NCBI GenBank assembly: GCA_003526525.1
Contig: DPVV01000569.1
Location: 1 to 6,602, forward strand
Direction: 5' to 3'
Source of the DNA: Lachnoclostridium phytofermentans
GTDB taxonomy: Bacteria; Bacillota; Clostridia; Lachnospirales; Lachnospiraceae
Length of the DNA stretch: 6,602 bases
In this document: positions 1-5,161 of the stretch, in pieces
How the letters are laid out: every line of letters starts with the position of its first letter
Position numbering within the stretch: position 1 is the first letter of the stretch
Translations under genes and position numbers: made by a program
The notes under the pieces: generated by a model
Database searches by the model: none
What the model was told of the DNA's origin: nothing
What the model saw: the letters and a program-made list of their open reading frames with translations, nothing else

Positions 1-13
1 GCTCTTCCGATCT
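1..13. other. Illumina adapter remnant at contig end
   Basis: The first 13 bases, GCTCTTCCGATCT, are identical to the shared 3' end of the standard Illumina TruSeq read-1 and read-2 adapters. An exact match placed precisely at the first base of the window is best explained by untrimmed adapter carried into the assembly. Genomic sequence probably starts near base 14. No biological role should be read into these bases. Confidence 0.9.
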
Positions 14-220
14 AACGAAATGAAACAACTTCAATGTTATTATTTTTCTGATAAGTATTGTAAGTGAAAACATTTCATTTGTCCACGAATTTAAGAAAAG
101 TTGTAGAAAACTGTTGTGATGGTATAAAGTTAATTATTTTGGCAATTGTAAGAAAAGAATTAGTTCATTTCCAGTGATTCGATATAAGTGGCTAATCTTG
201 TAGAAATGAGTATTTTCTTA
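14..220. other. AT-rich intergenic spacer upstream of rplU
   Basis: I see no coding region here. The stretch is AT-rich, with stops in the frames and no ORF preceded by a ribosome binding site. One weak promoter-like pair is present (TTGTAG at 101-106, 16-nt gap, TATAAA at 123-128), but it is unremarkable in such AT-rich DNA. An 8-bp inverted repeat (AAATGAAA at 18-25, TTTCATTT at 73-80) is too short and too widely spaced to interpret. The upstream gene lies beyond the contig end. Confidence 0.6.
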
Positions 221-249
221 TTGACAATCGCTGTTAGTTATGCTAAACT
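221..249 (+). promoter_or_regulatory. Sigma-A-type promoter of rplU-prp-rpmA
   Basis: A perfect -35 TTGACA (221-226) is followed after 17 nt by TAAACT (244-249, 4 of 6 consensus). The TG at 241-242 makes it an extended -10 (TGcTAAACT). Transcription would start near 256, giving a leader of about 80 nt before the rplU start codon. It is the best promoter upstream of the ribosomal protein genes. The call rests on consensus matching and position only. Confidence 0.75.
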
Positions 250-255
250 TCTTTA

Positions 256-338
256 GTGTGCCGCACAACGAGGTTCAAGTTCTGCTTATTTTTAGGTAGA
301 CACCATAGTTGGCGAGTAATGATAATGGGAGGTGCCAT
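256..338 (+). promoter_or_regulatory. Structured rplU 5' leader, candidate L21 leader
   Basis: Between the predicted transcription start and the L21 start codon is an 83-nt leader with GC-richer islands unlike the AT-rich DNA before it. CGCACAAC (262-269) can pair with GTTGGCG (308-314) as a 7-bp stem with one bulged A. It encloses a small GGT-AGAC-ACC hairpin (295-304). Firmicutes rplU operons commonly carry a conserved L21 leader RNA in this position, thought to mediate autogenous control by a ribosomal protein. Assignment to that family is inferred from position and foldability; a covariance-model match was not tested. Confidence 0.45.
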
Positions 339-647
339 ATGTACGCAATTATAGCAACAGGTGGTAAACAGTACAAAGTAGCCGAAGGCGATATCATTAA
401 AGTAGAAAAGCTTGGTGTAGAAGCTGGAGCAACTGTATCTTTTGACCAAGTTCTTGTTTTAAACAACGGACAGGTTGTAGTAGGAAATCCTACTGTAGCT
501 GGAGCTAGTGTTTCTGCAACAGTTGTAGAAGAAGGCAAGAATAAGAAAGTCATCGTTTACAGATATAAGAGAAAGTCCGGATACCACAAGAAGAATGGTC
601 ACAGACAGTCTTATACTAAGGTTAAGATTGACAAGATCAACGCTTAA
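339..647 (+). CDS. rplU: 50S ribosomal protein L21
   Basis: Structural protein of the large ribosomal subunit that binds 23S rRNA. The 102-residue product has the usual bacterial L21 length. It opens with [14 protein letters not shown], typical of the family, and has the family's basic C-terminal signature around residues 80-100 ([14 protein letters not shown]). The ATG at 339 is chosen because GGGAGGTG (327-334) sits 6 nt upstream when measured from GGAGG. A longer reading from TTG at 309 would run through the leader stem and has no support. It is the first gene of a three-gene unit with prp and rpmA; the gap to prp is 19 nt. Expression is probably controlled by the upstream promoter and structured leader. 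Nothing is abnormal. Confidence 0.98.
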   Translation: MYAIIATGGKQYKVAEGDIIKVEKLGVEAGATVSFDQVLVLNNGQVVVGNPTVAGASVSATVVEEGKNKKVIVYRYKRKSGYHKKNGHRQSYTKVKIDKINA

Positions 648-666
648 TCATCGATGAGAGGTTGAT

Positions 667-996
667 ATGATTAAAGTATCAATTCATCAGAATAAAGATG
701 GTAAAATCAATGGGTTTCGATGTAAAGGGCATGCAGGTTATGCAGAGTCTGGTCAGGATATTGTTTGTTCTGCGGTTTCGATACTTGTGATAAATACCAT
801 TAATTCCATTGAACAGTTTACTTCGGATACTTTTGAATATAAAGAGGATGAAAAAAGCGGTTTAATTGAATTTAAGGTAGTCTCAAATCTATCTGATCGT
901 ACGGAGGTATTATTATCCTCTTTACTATTAGGACTTCAAGGTATTGAAGAAGGATTTGGACGTGATTATATTAAAATCGATAAACGGATACAGTAG
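667..996 (+). CDS. prp: Ribosomal-processing cysteine protease Prp
   Basis: Small cysteine protease (109 aa; YsxB/DUF464 family) that in Firmicutes removes the N-terminal extension of ribosomal protein L27 before or during 50S assembly. The catalytic pair of the family is visible as His22 (in CKGHAGYAESG) and Cys34 (in DIVCSAVS), at the same positions as in the characterised Staphylococcus aureus enzyme. It starts at ATG 667 with AGAGG at 657-661. It lies between rplU and rpmA, the invariant position of prp in genomes whose L27 carries the extension, and its substrate is encoded 45 nt downstream. Family assignment is secure. Activity is inferred from the conserved residues and from the matching cleavage motif in the neighbouring L27. 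Confidence 0.96.
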   Translation: MIKVSIHQNKDGKINGFRCKGHAGYAESGQDIVCSAVSILVINTINSIEQFTSDTFEYKEDEKSGLIEFKVVSNLSDRTEVLLSSLLLGLQGIEEGFGRDYIKIDKRIQ

Positions 997-1041
997 CAGG
1001 TGTGATGGTATCCTAACCTATCATATAAGGAGGTGTAGGTC

Positions 1042-1329
1042 ATGTTAAAGATGAACCTTCAATTTTTCGCTCATAAAAAGGGTGTTGGTTCTACTAAGAA
1101 CGGTAGAGATTCAGAGTCCAAGAGACTTGGTGCTAAGAGAGCTGACGGTCAGTTGGTATTAGCTGGAAACATTCTTTACAGACAACGTGGTACTAAGATT
1201 CATCCAGGCGTTAATGTAGGACGCGGTGGAGATGATACATTATTTGCTTTAGTAGACGGTGTTCTTAAGTTTGAAAGAAAGGGTAGAGACAAGAAACAAG
1301 CTAGTGTTTACCCAGTAGAAGCTAAATAA
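1042..1329 (+). CDS. rpmA: 50S ribosomal protein L27, with cleavable N-terminal extension
   Basis: L27 of the large subunit, whose mature N-terminus reaches towards the peptidyl transferase centre. The product is 95 aa. It begins with the Firmicutes-type extension MLKMNLQFF followed by [18 protein letters not shown], so Prp would cut after Phe9 to expose AHKKG. The rest matches L27, including the [11 protein letters not shown] and GGDDTLFAL motifs. A very strong Shine-Dalgarno, AAGGAGGTG (1027-1035), precedes the ATG. It closes the rplU-prp-rpmA unit and is followed within 10 nt by a terminator-like hairpin. Translation starts must be annotated at the M of the extension rather than at the mature end. 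Confidence 0.98.
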   Translation: MLKMNLQFFAHKKGVGSTKNGRDSESKRLGAKRADGQLVLAGNILYRQRGTKIHPGVNVGRGGDDTLFALVDGVLKFERKGRDKKQASVYPVEAK

Positions 1330-1334
1330 TTTGA

Positions 1335-1365
1335 ACAAGAGAAACGGCTTACCGCTTCATCTTGT
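1335..1365 (+). terminator. Hairpin after rpmA, probable terminator
   Basis: The 31-nt imperfect hairpin begins 5 nt after the rpmA stop codon. The outer stem is ACAAGA/TCTTGT, then GAA/TTC after a bulged A, one A.C mismatch, and CGG/CCG closing a CTTA loop. Its position at the end of the ribosomal protein unit argues for a terminator or an mRNA 3'-end stabiliser. However, the following sequence (ATTAATCGTTATAATTT) is only AT-rich and not a true T-run, so termination may be weak. A closely similar 31-nt hairpin lies at 1668-1698. Confidence 0.5.
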
Positions 1366-1400
1366 ATTAATCGTTATAATTTAGTACAACGATACACTAG

Positions 1401-1516
1401 AGGGCTGTTTCAAAATGAGTCTTTTTCTTCATGGTAGAGAGTTAAGAATTTCTTTCTATTGTGACAAACAAACGCACGTCGTATGTTTGCAAGAGGTTTC
1501 ATTTTGAAACAGCCCT
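1401..1516. mobile_element. MITE-like element with 18-bp perfect terminal inverted repeats
   Basis: AGGGCTGTTTCAAAATGA (1401-1418) is repeated as its exact reverse complement at 1499-1516, enclosing about 80 bp, for a total of 116 bp. There is no transposase ORF inside. The interior holds a smaller imperfect hairpin (1469-1489, CAAAC/GTTTG arms). Short length, perfect terminal repeats starting with GGGCTGTTT, and location between two operons fit a non-autonomous miniature element mobilised by a transposase elsewhere in the genome. No clear target-site duplication is visible. As RNA it would form a long stem followed by TTTT, so it may also terminate transcription. The parent IS family is not assigned. 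Confidence 0.6.
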
Positions 1517-1667
1517 TTTCTTCCATGCTAAATAGAGAAGAATTTCCATTGATGAAAAATGACTAGAGTGAAATACTAAAGTTATTATATTTAGTTTCAT
1601 ATAGATTAATTTTTGAGGTTTGTGTTTTGATAAAGGGCACAGGCTCTCTTTCAGGTTATTATTCATG

Positions 1668-1698
1668 ACAAGTGAATTGGCTTGCCAATTCTTCTTGT
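1668..1698 (+). repeat. 31-nt G(CUUG)C hairpin in obgE leader
   Basis: GAATTGGC (1674-1681) and GCCAATTC (1684-1691) form a perfect stem capped by a CUUG tetraloop closed by G-C, a loop type known for unusual stability. An outer ACAAG/CTTGT helix (1668-1672, 1694-1698) is separated from it by small asymmetric bulges. It is the same length as the hairpin at 1335-1365 and matches it at 24 of 31 positions, so the two look like copies of one motif. It is followed by AT-rich sequence rather than a T-run, which argues against a simple terminator in the plus direction. Confidence 0.55.
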
Positions 1699-1709
1699 TG
1701 GTATAGATG

Positions 1710-1723
1710 GGCGCTAAAGCGCC
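1710..1723 (+). promoter_or_regulatory. GC-rich hairpin just before the obgE ribosome binding site
   Basis: GGCGC (1710-1714) and GCGCC (1719-1723) form a perfect 5-bp GC-only stem around a UAAA loop. It ends 6 nt before the GAGG ribosome binding site (1730-1733) of obgE. A GC-only stem this close to the initiation site in AT-rich surroundings could stabilise the 5' end or influence translation. That role is inference; only the stem and its position are seen. Confidence 0.4.
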
Positions 1724-1738
1724 AGAATTGAGGTTATA

Positions 1739-3028
1739 ATGTTCGCAGATAGTGCAAAAATTTTTATACGCTCCGGAAAAGGTGGCGATGGACATGTTTC
1801 CTTCCGTCGTGAAATCTTTGTACCTGCTGGCGGTCCTGATGGAGGAGACGGCGGTAAGGGCGGAAACGTAATATTCGAAGTTGATGAAGGGTTAAATACT
1901 CTTGGTGACTTCCGTTTGAAGAGAAAGTATTGTGCTTGTGATGGTGAAAACGGTCAAAAAAAACGTTGTTCTGGTAAAGATGGAGAGGATTTAATCATCA
2001 AGGTTCCAGAAGGTACCATTATTAAAGAAACAGAAACAGGTAAAGTTATCACTGATATGTCGCATGAAAATCGTAGAGAGGTAATCCTTCGCGGTGGTCG
2101 TGGCGGTAAGGGTAATCAGCATTATGCAACTCCAACAATGCAGGTACCAAAATATGCTCAGCCAGGACAAAAGGCAATGGAGCTAAATGTTACGTTAGAG
2201 CTTAAAGTAATCGCAGACGTTGGCTTAGTAGGATTCCCGAACGTAGGAAAATCTACATTTTTATCACGTGTTACTAACGCAAAACCAAAGATTGCAAACT
2301 ATCATTTCACAACATTAAATCCTAATCTTGGCGTTGTAGATTTAGATGGTGCAGATGGTTTTGTTATTGCCGATATTCCTGGATTAATTGAGGGCGCTTC
2401 CGAGGGAATTGGTTTAGGACATGAGTTCTTAAAACACATTGAACGAACAAGAGTAATCATACATCTTGTAGATGCTGCATCAACCGAGGGTAGAGATCCG
2501 GTGGATGACATTGAGAAAATCAATCATGAATTATCCTCCTATAATGAAGGATTATTATTAAAACCACAGGTTATTGCAGCAAATAAGATGGATGTCTTAT
2601 ATGGCGAAGAGGAAGAGGAAGCAATAAATAAAATCAAAGAAGCTTTCGAACCAAAGGGAATTAAGGTATTTCCAATTTCTGCGGTTAGCGGAAAAGGCGT
2701 CAAGGAATTGCTTTTCTATGTAAGTGATTTATTAAAGACAGTTGATGATACACCAATTGTATTTGAGAAAGAATACTTCCCAGAAGAAAATCTAGTGTGG
2801 GATGAGCCTTACACAGTTGAGTACGATGAAACGGAAGAAGTTTATGTAGTAGAAGGTCCTCGTATTGAAAGAATGCTTGGATATACTAACATAGATACAG
2901 AAAAAGGATTCGAATTCTTCCAGAAGTTCTTAAAGGAAAATGGTATCTTAGATCAGTTAGAGGAGTCAGGAATTAAAGAAGGCGATACAGTCCGTATGTA
3001 TGGTCTTGAGTTCGATTACTACAAATAA
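1739..3028 (+). CDS. obgE: GTPase Obg (ObgE/CgtA), 50S assembly factor
   Basis: Essential ribosome-associated GTPase acting late in 50S assembly and linked to stringent response and growth control. The 429-aa product has the three expected domains. The glycine-rich Obg fold spans about residues 1-158 (SGKGGDGHVSFRRE, then GGPDGGDGGKGG). The G domain spans about 159-335, with G1 GFPNVGKS (165-172), TT (191-192), G3 DIPG (212-215), G4 NKMD (282-285) and G5 SAVSG (314-318). The C-terminal OCT domain, which is Firmicutes-type, occupies roughly 345-429. All GTP-binding motifs are intact. The start at 1739 has GAGG (1730-1733) at 5 nt. An unusual point is three cysteines (65, 67, 77) in an Obg-fold loop. 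It heads a five-gene co-directional run. Confidence 0.98.
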   Translation: MFADSAKIFIRSGKGGDGHVSFRREIFVPAGGPDGGDGGKGGNVIFEVDEGLNTLGDFRLKRKYCACDGENGQKKRCSGKDGEDLIIKVPEGTIIKETETGKVITDMSHENRREVILRGGRGGKGNQHYATPTMQVPKYAQPGQKAMELNVTLELKVIADVGLVGFPNVGKSTFLSRVTNAKPKIANYHFTTLNPNLGVVDLDGADGFVIADIPGLIEGASEGIGLGHEFLKHIERTRVIIHLVDAASTEGRDPVDDIEKINHELSSYNEGLLLKPQVIAANKMDVLYGEEEEEAINKIKEAFEPKGIKVFPISAVSGKGVKELLFYVSDLLKTVDDTPIVFEKEYFPEENLVWDEPYTVEYDETEEVYVVEGPRIERMLGYTNIDTEKGFEFFQKFLKENGILDQLEESGIKEGDTVRMYGLEFDYYK

Positions 3029-3073
3029 CACCATAGGAAAAAATAGCGGAAAAATGATGGAATGGAGTCAAGT

Positions 3074-3364
3074 ATGACAAGTAAACAAAGAGCATATTTA
3101 AAGGGTCTTGCAATGAACATAGATCCAATTTTTCAAGTTGGTAAGGCGAGCATATCTCCTGAACTAACAACTGGTATCTCTGAGGCATTAGAGAAAAGAG
3201 AATTAATTAAAATATCAGTGTTAAAAAACTGTTTAGATGATCCAAGAGAAATCGCTTCTGTTTTATCAGAGCGTACTCATTCAGAAGTTGTTCAGGTCAT
3301 CGGTAAGAAAATAGTATTATATCGTGAGTCAAAGGAAAAGAAGAAAATCGAATTGCCAAAGTAG
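3074..3364 (+). CDS. yhbY: YhbY-family (CRM domain) RNA-binding protein
   Basis: A 96-aa single-domain CRM/KH-like RNA-binding protein, the family of Escherichia coli YhbY and Bacillus YqeI, associated with the pre-50S ribosomal subunit. Family landmarks are IFQVGKASISPE (residues 19-30), the EALEKRELIKISVL helix-strand segment (37-50) and the C-terminal IGKKIVLYRESKEKKKIELP. The ATG at 3074 is preferred because GGAG (3064-3067) lies 6 nt upstream and it gives the family's usual length. An in-frame ATG at 3062 would add only MESS and lies before that site. It sits 45 nt after obgE and 16 nt before nadD, as in Bacillus yqeI-nadD. A role in 50S assembly is inferred from the family and the Obg neighbour. 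Confidence 0.95.
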   Translation: MTSKQRAYLKGLAMNIDPIFQVGKASISPELTTGISEALEKRELIKISVLKNCLDDPREIASVLSERTHSEVVQVIGKKIVLYRESKEKKKIELPK

Positions 3365-3380
3365 TGGGAGTGAATCGGTT

Positions 3381-3983
3381 ATGAGAAAAGTTGGTATTAT
3401 GGGTGGTACATTTAATCCTATCCACTTTGTTCATCTATTGCTTGCGGAAGCTGCTTATGAGCAGTATCATTTGGATGAAATAGTATTTCTGCCTTCGAAG
3501 CGACCAGCGTATAAACCATTATCGGAGTTAGTTGAAGAAGAGCATCGATTTCATATGATTGAATTAGCAATTAGTGATAATTCACATTTTTCTGTGTCTG
3601 ATATGGAGTTCCATAGAGAAGGGAATACGTATACCGCTGATACGTTACTTGAGTTATCAAAGAAGTTTCCTGATACAGAATTTTATTTTATTATAGGTGG
3701 GGATTCTTTATTTGGACTTGAGAAATGGTCAAGACCAGAAATTGTCATGGAAAAAGCTCATATCGTAGCGGCACAACGGGATGATAAAGACAATGAGCGC
3801 TTGGTGAAGAAGATGATGGAACTAAATGAGAAATATAAGGCGAAGATAGACCTATTACGAGTGCCAATGATGGAAGTATCATCACGAATGCTAAGAGAAC
3901 GAGTAAAGGAAGGACAGTCAATCCGATATTTTTTACCAGAAACCGTTAGGAGTTATATTATACAACACGGGTTCTATCTCTAA
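3381..3983 (+). CDS. nadD: Nicotinate-nucleotide adenylyltransferase NadD
   Basis: Transfers AMP from ATP to nicotinate mononucleotide to make deamido-NAD, a shared step of de novo and salvage NAD synthesis in the cytosol. The 200-aa length is normal. The N-terminal nucleotidyltransferase motif is GGTFNPIHFVHL (residues 8-19), with both catalytic histidines (15, 18) but Val17 in place of the usual Gly of HxGH. The FIIGGDSL segment (104-110) and the C-terminal SSRMLRER (167-174, the ATP-phosphate-binding SSTxxR-type motif with Arg in place of Thr) are also present. The ATG at 3381 fits the family start; GGGAG (3366-3370) is 10 nt upstream, rather far. A longer frame from 3324 overlaps yhbY and is rejected. 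It is followed 25 nt later by yqeK, the usual order. Confidence 0.97.
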   Translation: MRKVGIMGGTFNPIHFVHLLLAEAAYEQYHLDEIVFLPSKRPAYKPLSELVEEEHRFHMIELAISDNSHFSVSDMEFHREGNTYTADTLLELSKKFPDTEFYFIIGGDSLFGLEKWSRPEIVMEKAHIVAAQRDDKDNERLVKKMMELNEKYKAKIDLLRVPMMEVSSRMLRERVKEGQSIRYFLPETVRSYIIQHGFYL

Positions 3984-4008
3984 AGTTGGAGCGATTGATA
4001 AGGAAGCG

Positions 4009-4599
4009 ATGAATCAATTCGTAGAGCAGATTGAAGAGCAGATGAAACAGTTACTACCAGCCAAGCGTTATGTGCATACGGTTGGGGTTGCCTATATGGC
4101 TGCATCCCTTGCAATGTGTTATGGAGAAAATGTTGAGAAATCTATGATTGCAGGTTTACTTCATGATAACGCAAAATATATACCTTTTGAGGTAGCATTC
4201 GAAGAATGTAAGAAGGCGGGGATTGAAGTTTCAGAATGTGAGCGAAATAGTCCGATGCTATTGCATGGAAAATTAGGAGCTTATTATGCAAGAACCAAAT
4301 ATGGTATTCATGATGAAGAAATTTTATCATCGATTGTTTATCACACGACAGGAAAGCCAGCTATGACATTTTTGGAGAAAAATATATTTCTGTCTGACTA
4401 TATTGAGGTTCATAGAACGCAAAATACAAAGCCTATACTTGATATGATCCGAACTACGGCATTTAAGAACCTCGACTTATCGGTTTATTATGCACTAGAT
4501 AATACATTACAATTCTTAAAGTTTAATAATCGCTTGATTGACAGAATGTCATTTGATGCACTGGAATATTATAAAGTAAAAGTCAACAAAGGGAAGTAA
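4009..4599 (+). CDS. yqeK: YqeK, HD-domain Ap4A hydrolase
   Basis: HD-superfamily metal-dependent hydrolase. Members of the YqeK family cleave diadenosine tetraphosphate symmetrically to two ADP. The 196-aa product carries the metal and catalytic residues in order: His23 (RYVHTVGV), His52-Asp53 (GLLHDNAK), His86 (LLHGKLGAYYA), His112 (VYHTTGKP) and Asp130 (FLSDYIE). The start at 4009 has AAGGAAG (4000-4006) closely upstream. An in-frame ATG at 4042 has no better site and would shorten the N-terminal helix. Its place between nadD and rsfS is the conserved Firmicutes arrangement and suggests coupling of nucleotide-cofactor and ribosome control. It is about 10 residues longer than Bacillus YqeK, mostly in the tail. 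Confidence 0.95.
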   Translation: MNQFVEQIEEQMKQLLPAKRYVHTVGVAYMAASLAMCYGENVEKSMIAGLLHDNAKYIPFEVAFEECKKAGIEVSECERNSPMLLHGKLGAYYARTKYGIHDEEILSSIVYHTTGKPAMTFLEKNIFLSDYIEVHRTQNTKPILDMIRTTAFKNLDLSVYYALDNTLQFLKFNNRLIDRMSFDALEYYKVKVNKGK

Positions 4600-4662
4600 A
4601 TGTTATAAGTTGATATATAACAATAGTAGTAGATTTAGAAATTGGAATAAGGAGAATGACGA

Positions 4663-5025
4663 ATGGAAAATATTTCAAAGGAAATGGTACGTCTTGCATT
4701 TAAAGCATTAGAGGATAAAAAGGCAGAAGATATTAAAGTAATTGAAATCGGAAACATTTCTGTCATTGCAGATTATTTTGTCATAGCAAATGGTAACAAT
4801 CCTTCTCAAGTAGAAGCTATGGTAGGAGCTGTAGATGAAGAGTTAACAAAGAACGGTTATCAAGCTAAGAGAATTGAAGGTGTTAAATCTTCAGGCTGGG
4901 TATTGATGGATTTTGGCGATGTTGTCGTTCATATCTTTTCGAAAGAAGACCGTTTATTCTATGATTTGGAGCGTATTTGGAGAGATGGCAAAGATGTATC
5001 TCTCGATATCTCTAAGGAAGCTTAA
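4663..5025 (+). CDS. rsfS: Ribosomal silencing factor RsfS
   Basis: RsfS (Iojap/YbeB family) binds L14 on the 50S subunit and blocks joining to the 30S, lowering translation during starvation. The 120-aa protein shows the family core: KALEDKKAEDIKVIEI (residues 14-29), ADYFVIANGNNPSQVEAM (36-53), and RIEGVKSSGWVLMDFGDVVVHIF (70-92), ending with YDLERIWRDGK. AAGGAG (4649-4654) is 8 nt before the ATG. It lies 63 nt after yqeK; that gap holds a small GTTATA/TATAAC hairpin but no good promoter, so it is probably the last gene of the obgE run. A strong terminator follows. Confidence 0.97.
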   Translation: MENISKEMVRLAFKALEDKKAEDIKVIEIGNISVIADYFVIANGNNPSQVEAMVGAVDEELTKNGYQAKRIEGVKSSGWVLMDFGDVVVHIFSKEDRLFYDLERIWRDGKDVSLDISKEA

Positions 5026-5033
5026 TGAAGGAA

Positions 5034-5068
5034 ACAAGAAAAAGTACGCTTTGCGAACTTATCCTTGT
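5034..5068 (+). repeat. Hairpin after rsfS, loose relative of the ACAAG/CTTGT hairpins
   Basis: An outer ACAAG/CTTGT helix (5034-5038, 5064-5068) encloses AAGT/ACTT (5042-5045, 5057-5060), an A.A mismatch and CGC/GCG (5047-5049, 5053-5055) around a TTT loop. The layout, with an outer ACAAG/CTTGT helix, a small internal loop and an inner stem topped by a GCTT-containing loop, echoes the 31-nt hairpins at 1335 and 1668, though it is 35 nt long and less alike in sequence. It begins 9 nt after the rsfS stop and has no T-run of its own. Confidence 0.4.
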
Positions 5069-5077
5069 ATGAATAAT

Positions 5078-5139
5078 ACAACTCGAGTAATGATAGGAAG
5101 CAAATTTTGCTCCACATCATTAACTCGAGTTGTTTTTTT
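5078..5139 (+). terminator. Strong intrinsic terminator of the obgE-rsfS run
   Basis: ACAACTCGAGT (5078-5088) plus AATGAT (5089-5094) pairs with ATCATT (5116-5121) and ACTCGAGTTGT (5123-5133), giving a 17-bp stem with one bulged A. A small GCAAA/TTTGC hairpin lies within the loop. Seven T residues (5133-5139) follow, giving a classic Rho-independent terminator for the plus strand. It lies between the convergent ends of rsfS and lexA. On the minus strand the tail is only TTGTATTATTC, so it may also end lexA transcription, but less efficiently. Confidence 0.92.
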
Positions 5140-5161
5140 GCTATTAGATTGTGTATATGAT

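Larger units (their letters stand above)
1330..1738. other. rpmA-obgE intergenic region (409 bp)
   Basis: No gene is supported here. From left to right it holds a terminator-like hairpin (1335-1365), a MITE-like inverted-repeat element (1401-1516), an AT-rich segment (1517-1667), a strong G(CUUG)C hairpin (1668-1698), a GC-rich hairpin (1710-1723) and the obgE ribosome binding site. Only weak promoter candidates for obgE can be seen, the better being ATGACT (1559-1564), 18 nt, TATTAT (1583-1588). Minus-strand reading frames crossing this region have no ribosome binding site and run over the inverted repeat and the obgE start, so they are not genes. Confidence 0.7.

Noticed and set aside
309..338. 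Upstream TTG start extending L21 by ten residues
   Set aside because: The extension would be translated leader sequence. The ATG at 339 has a strong ribosome binding site and gives the exact family length.
1005..1023. Small hairpin between prp and rpmA (TGATGG / CCTATCA)
   Set aside because: Short stem with a bulge and no T-run; it could be chance and is not needed to explain expression of rpmA.
1499..1795. Minus-strand 98-codon reading frame across the rpmA-obgE gap
   Set aside because: It runs from inside the obgE coding region into the inverted-repeat element, has no ribosome binding site and resembles no family I recognise.
2302..2523. Minus-strand frame inside obgE
   Set aside because: Antisense shadow of the conserved G domain with no independent start signal.
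4600..4662. Separate promoter for rsfS in the yqeK-rsfS gap
   Set aside because: No -35/-10 pair with acceptable spacing was found, only AT-rich sequence and a 6-bp hairpin.
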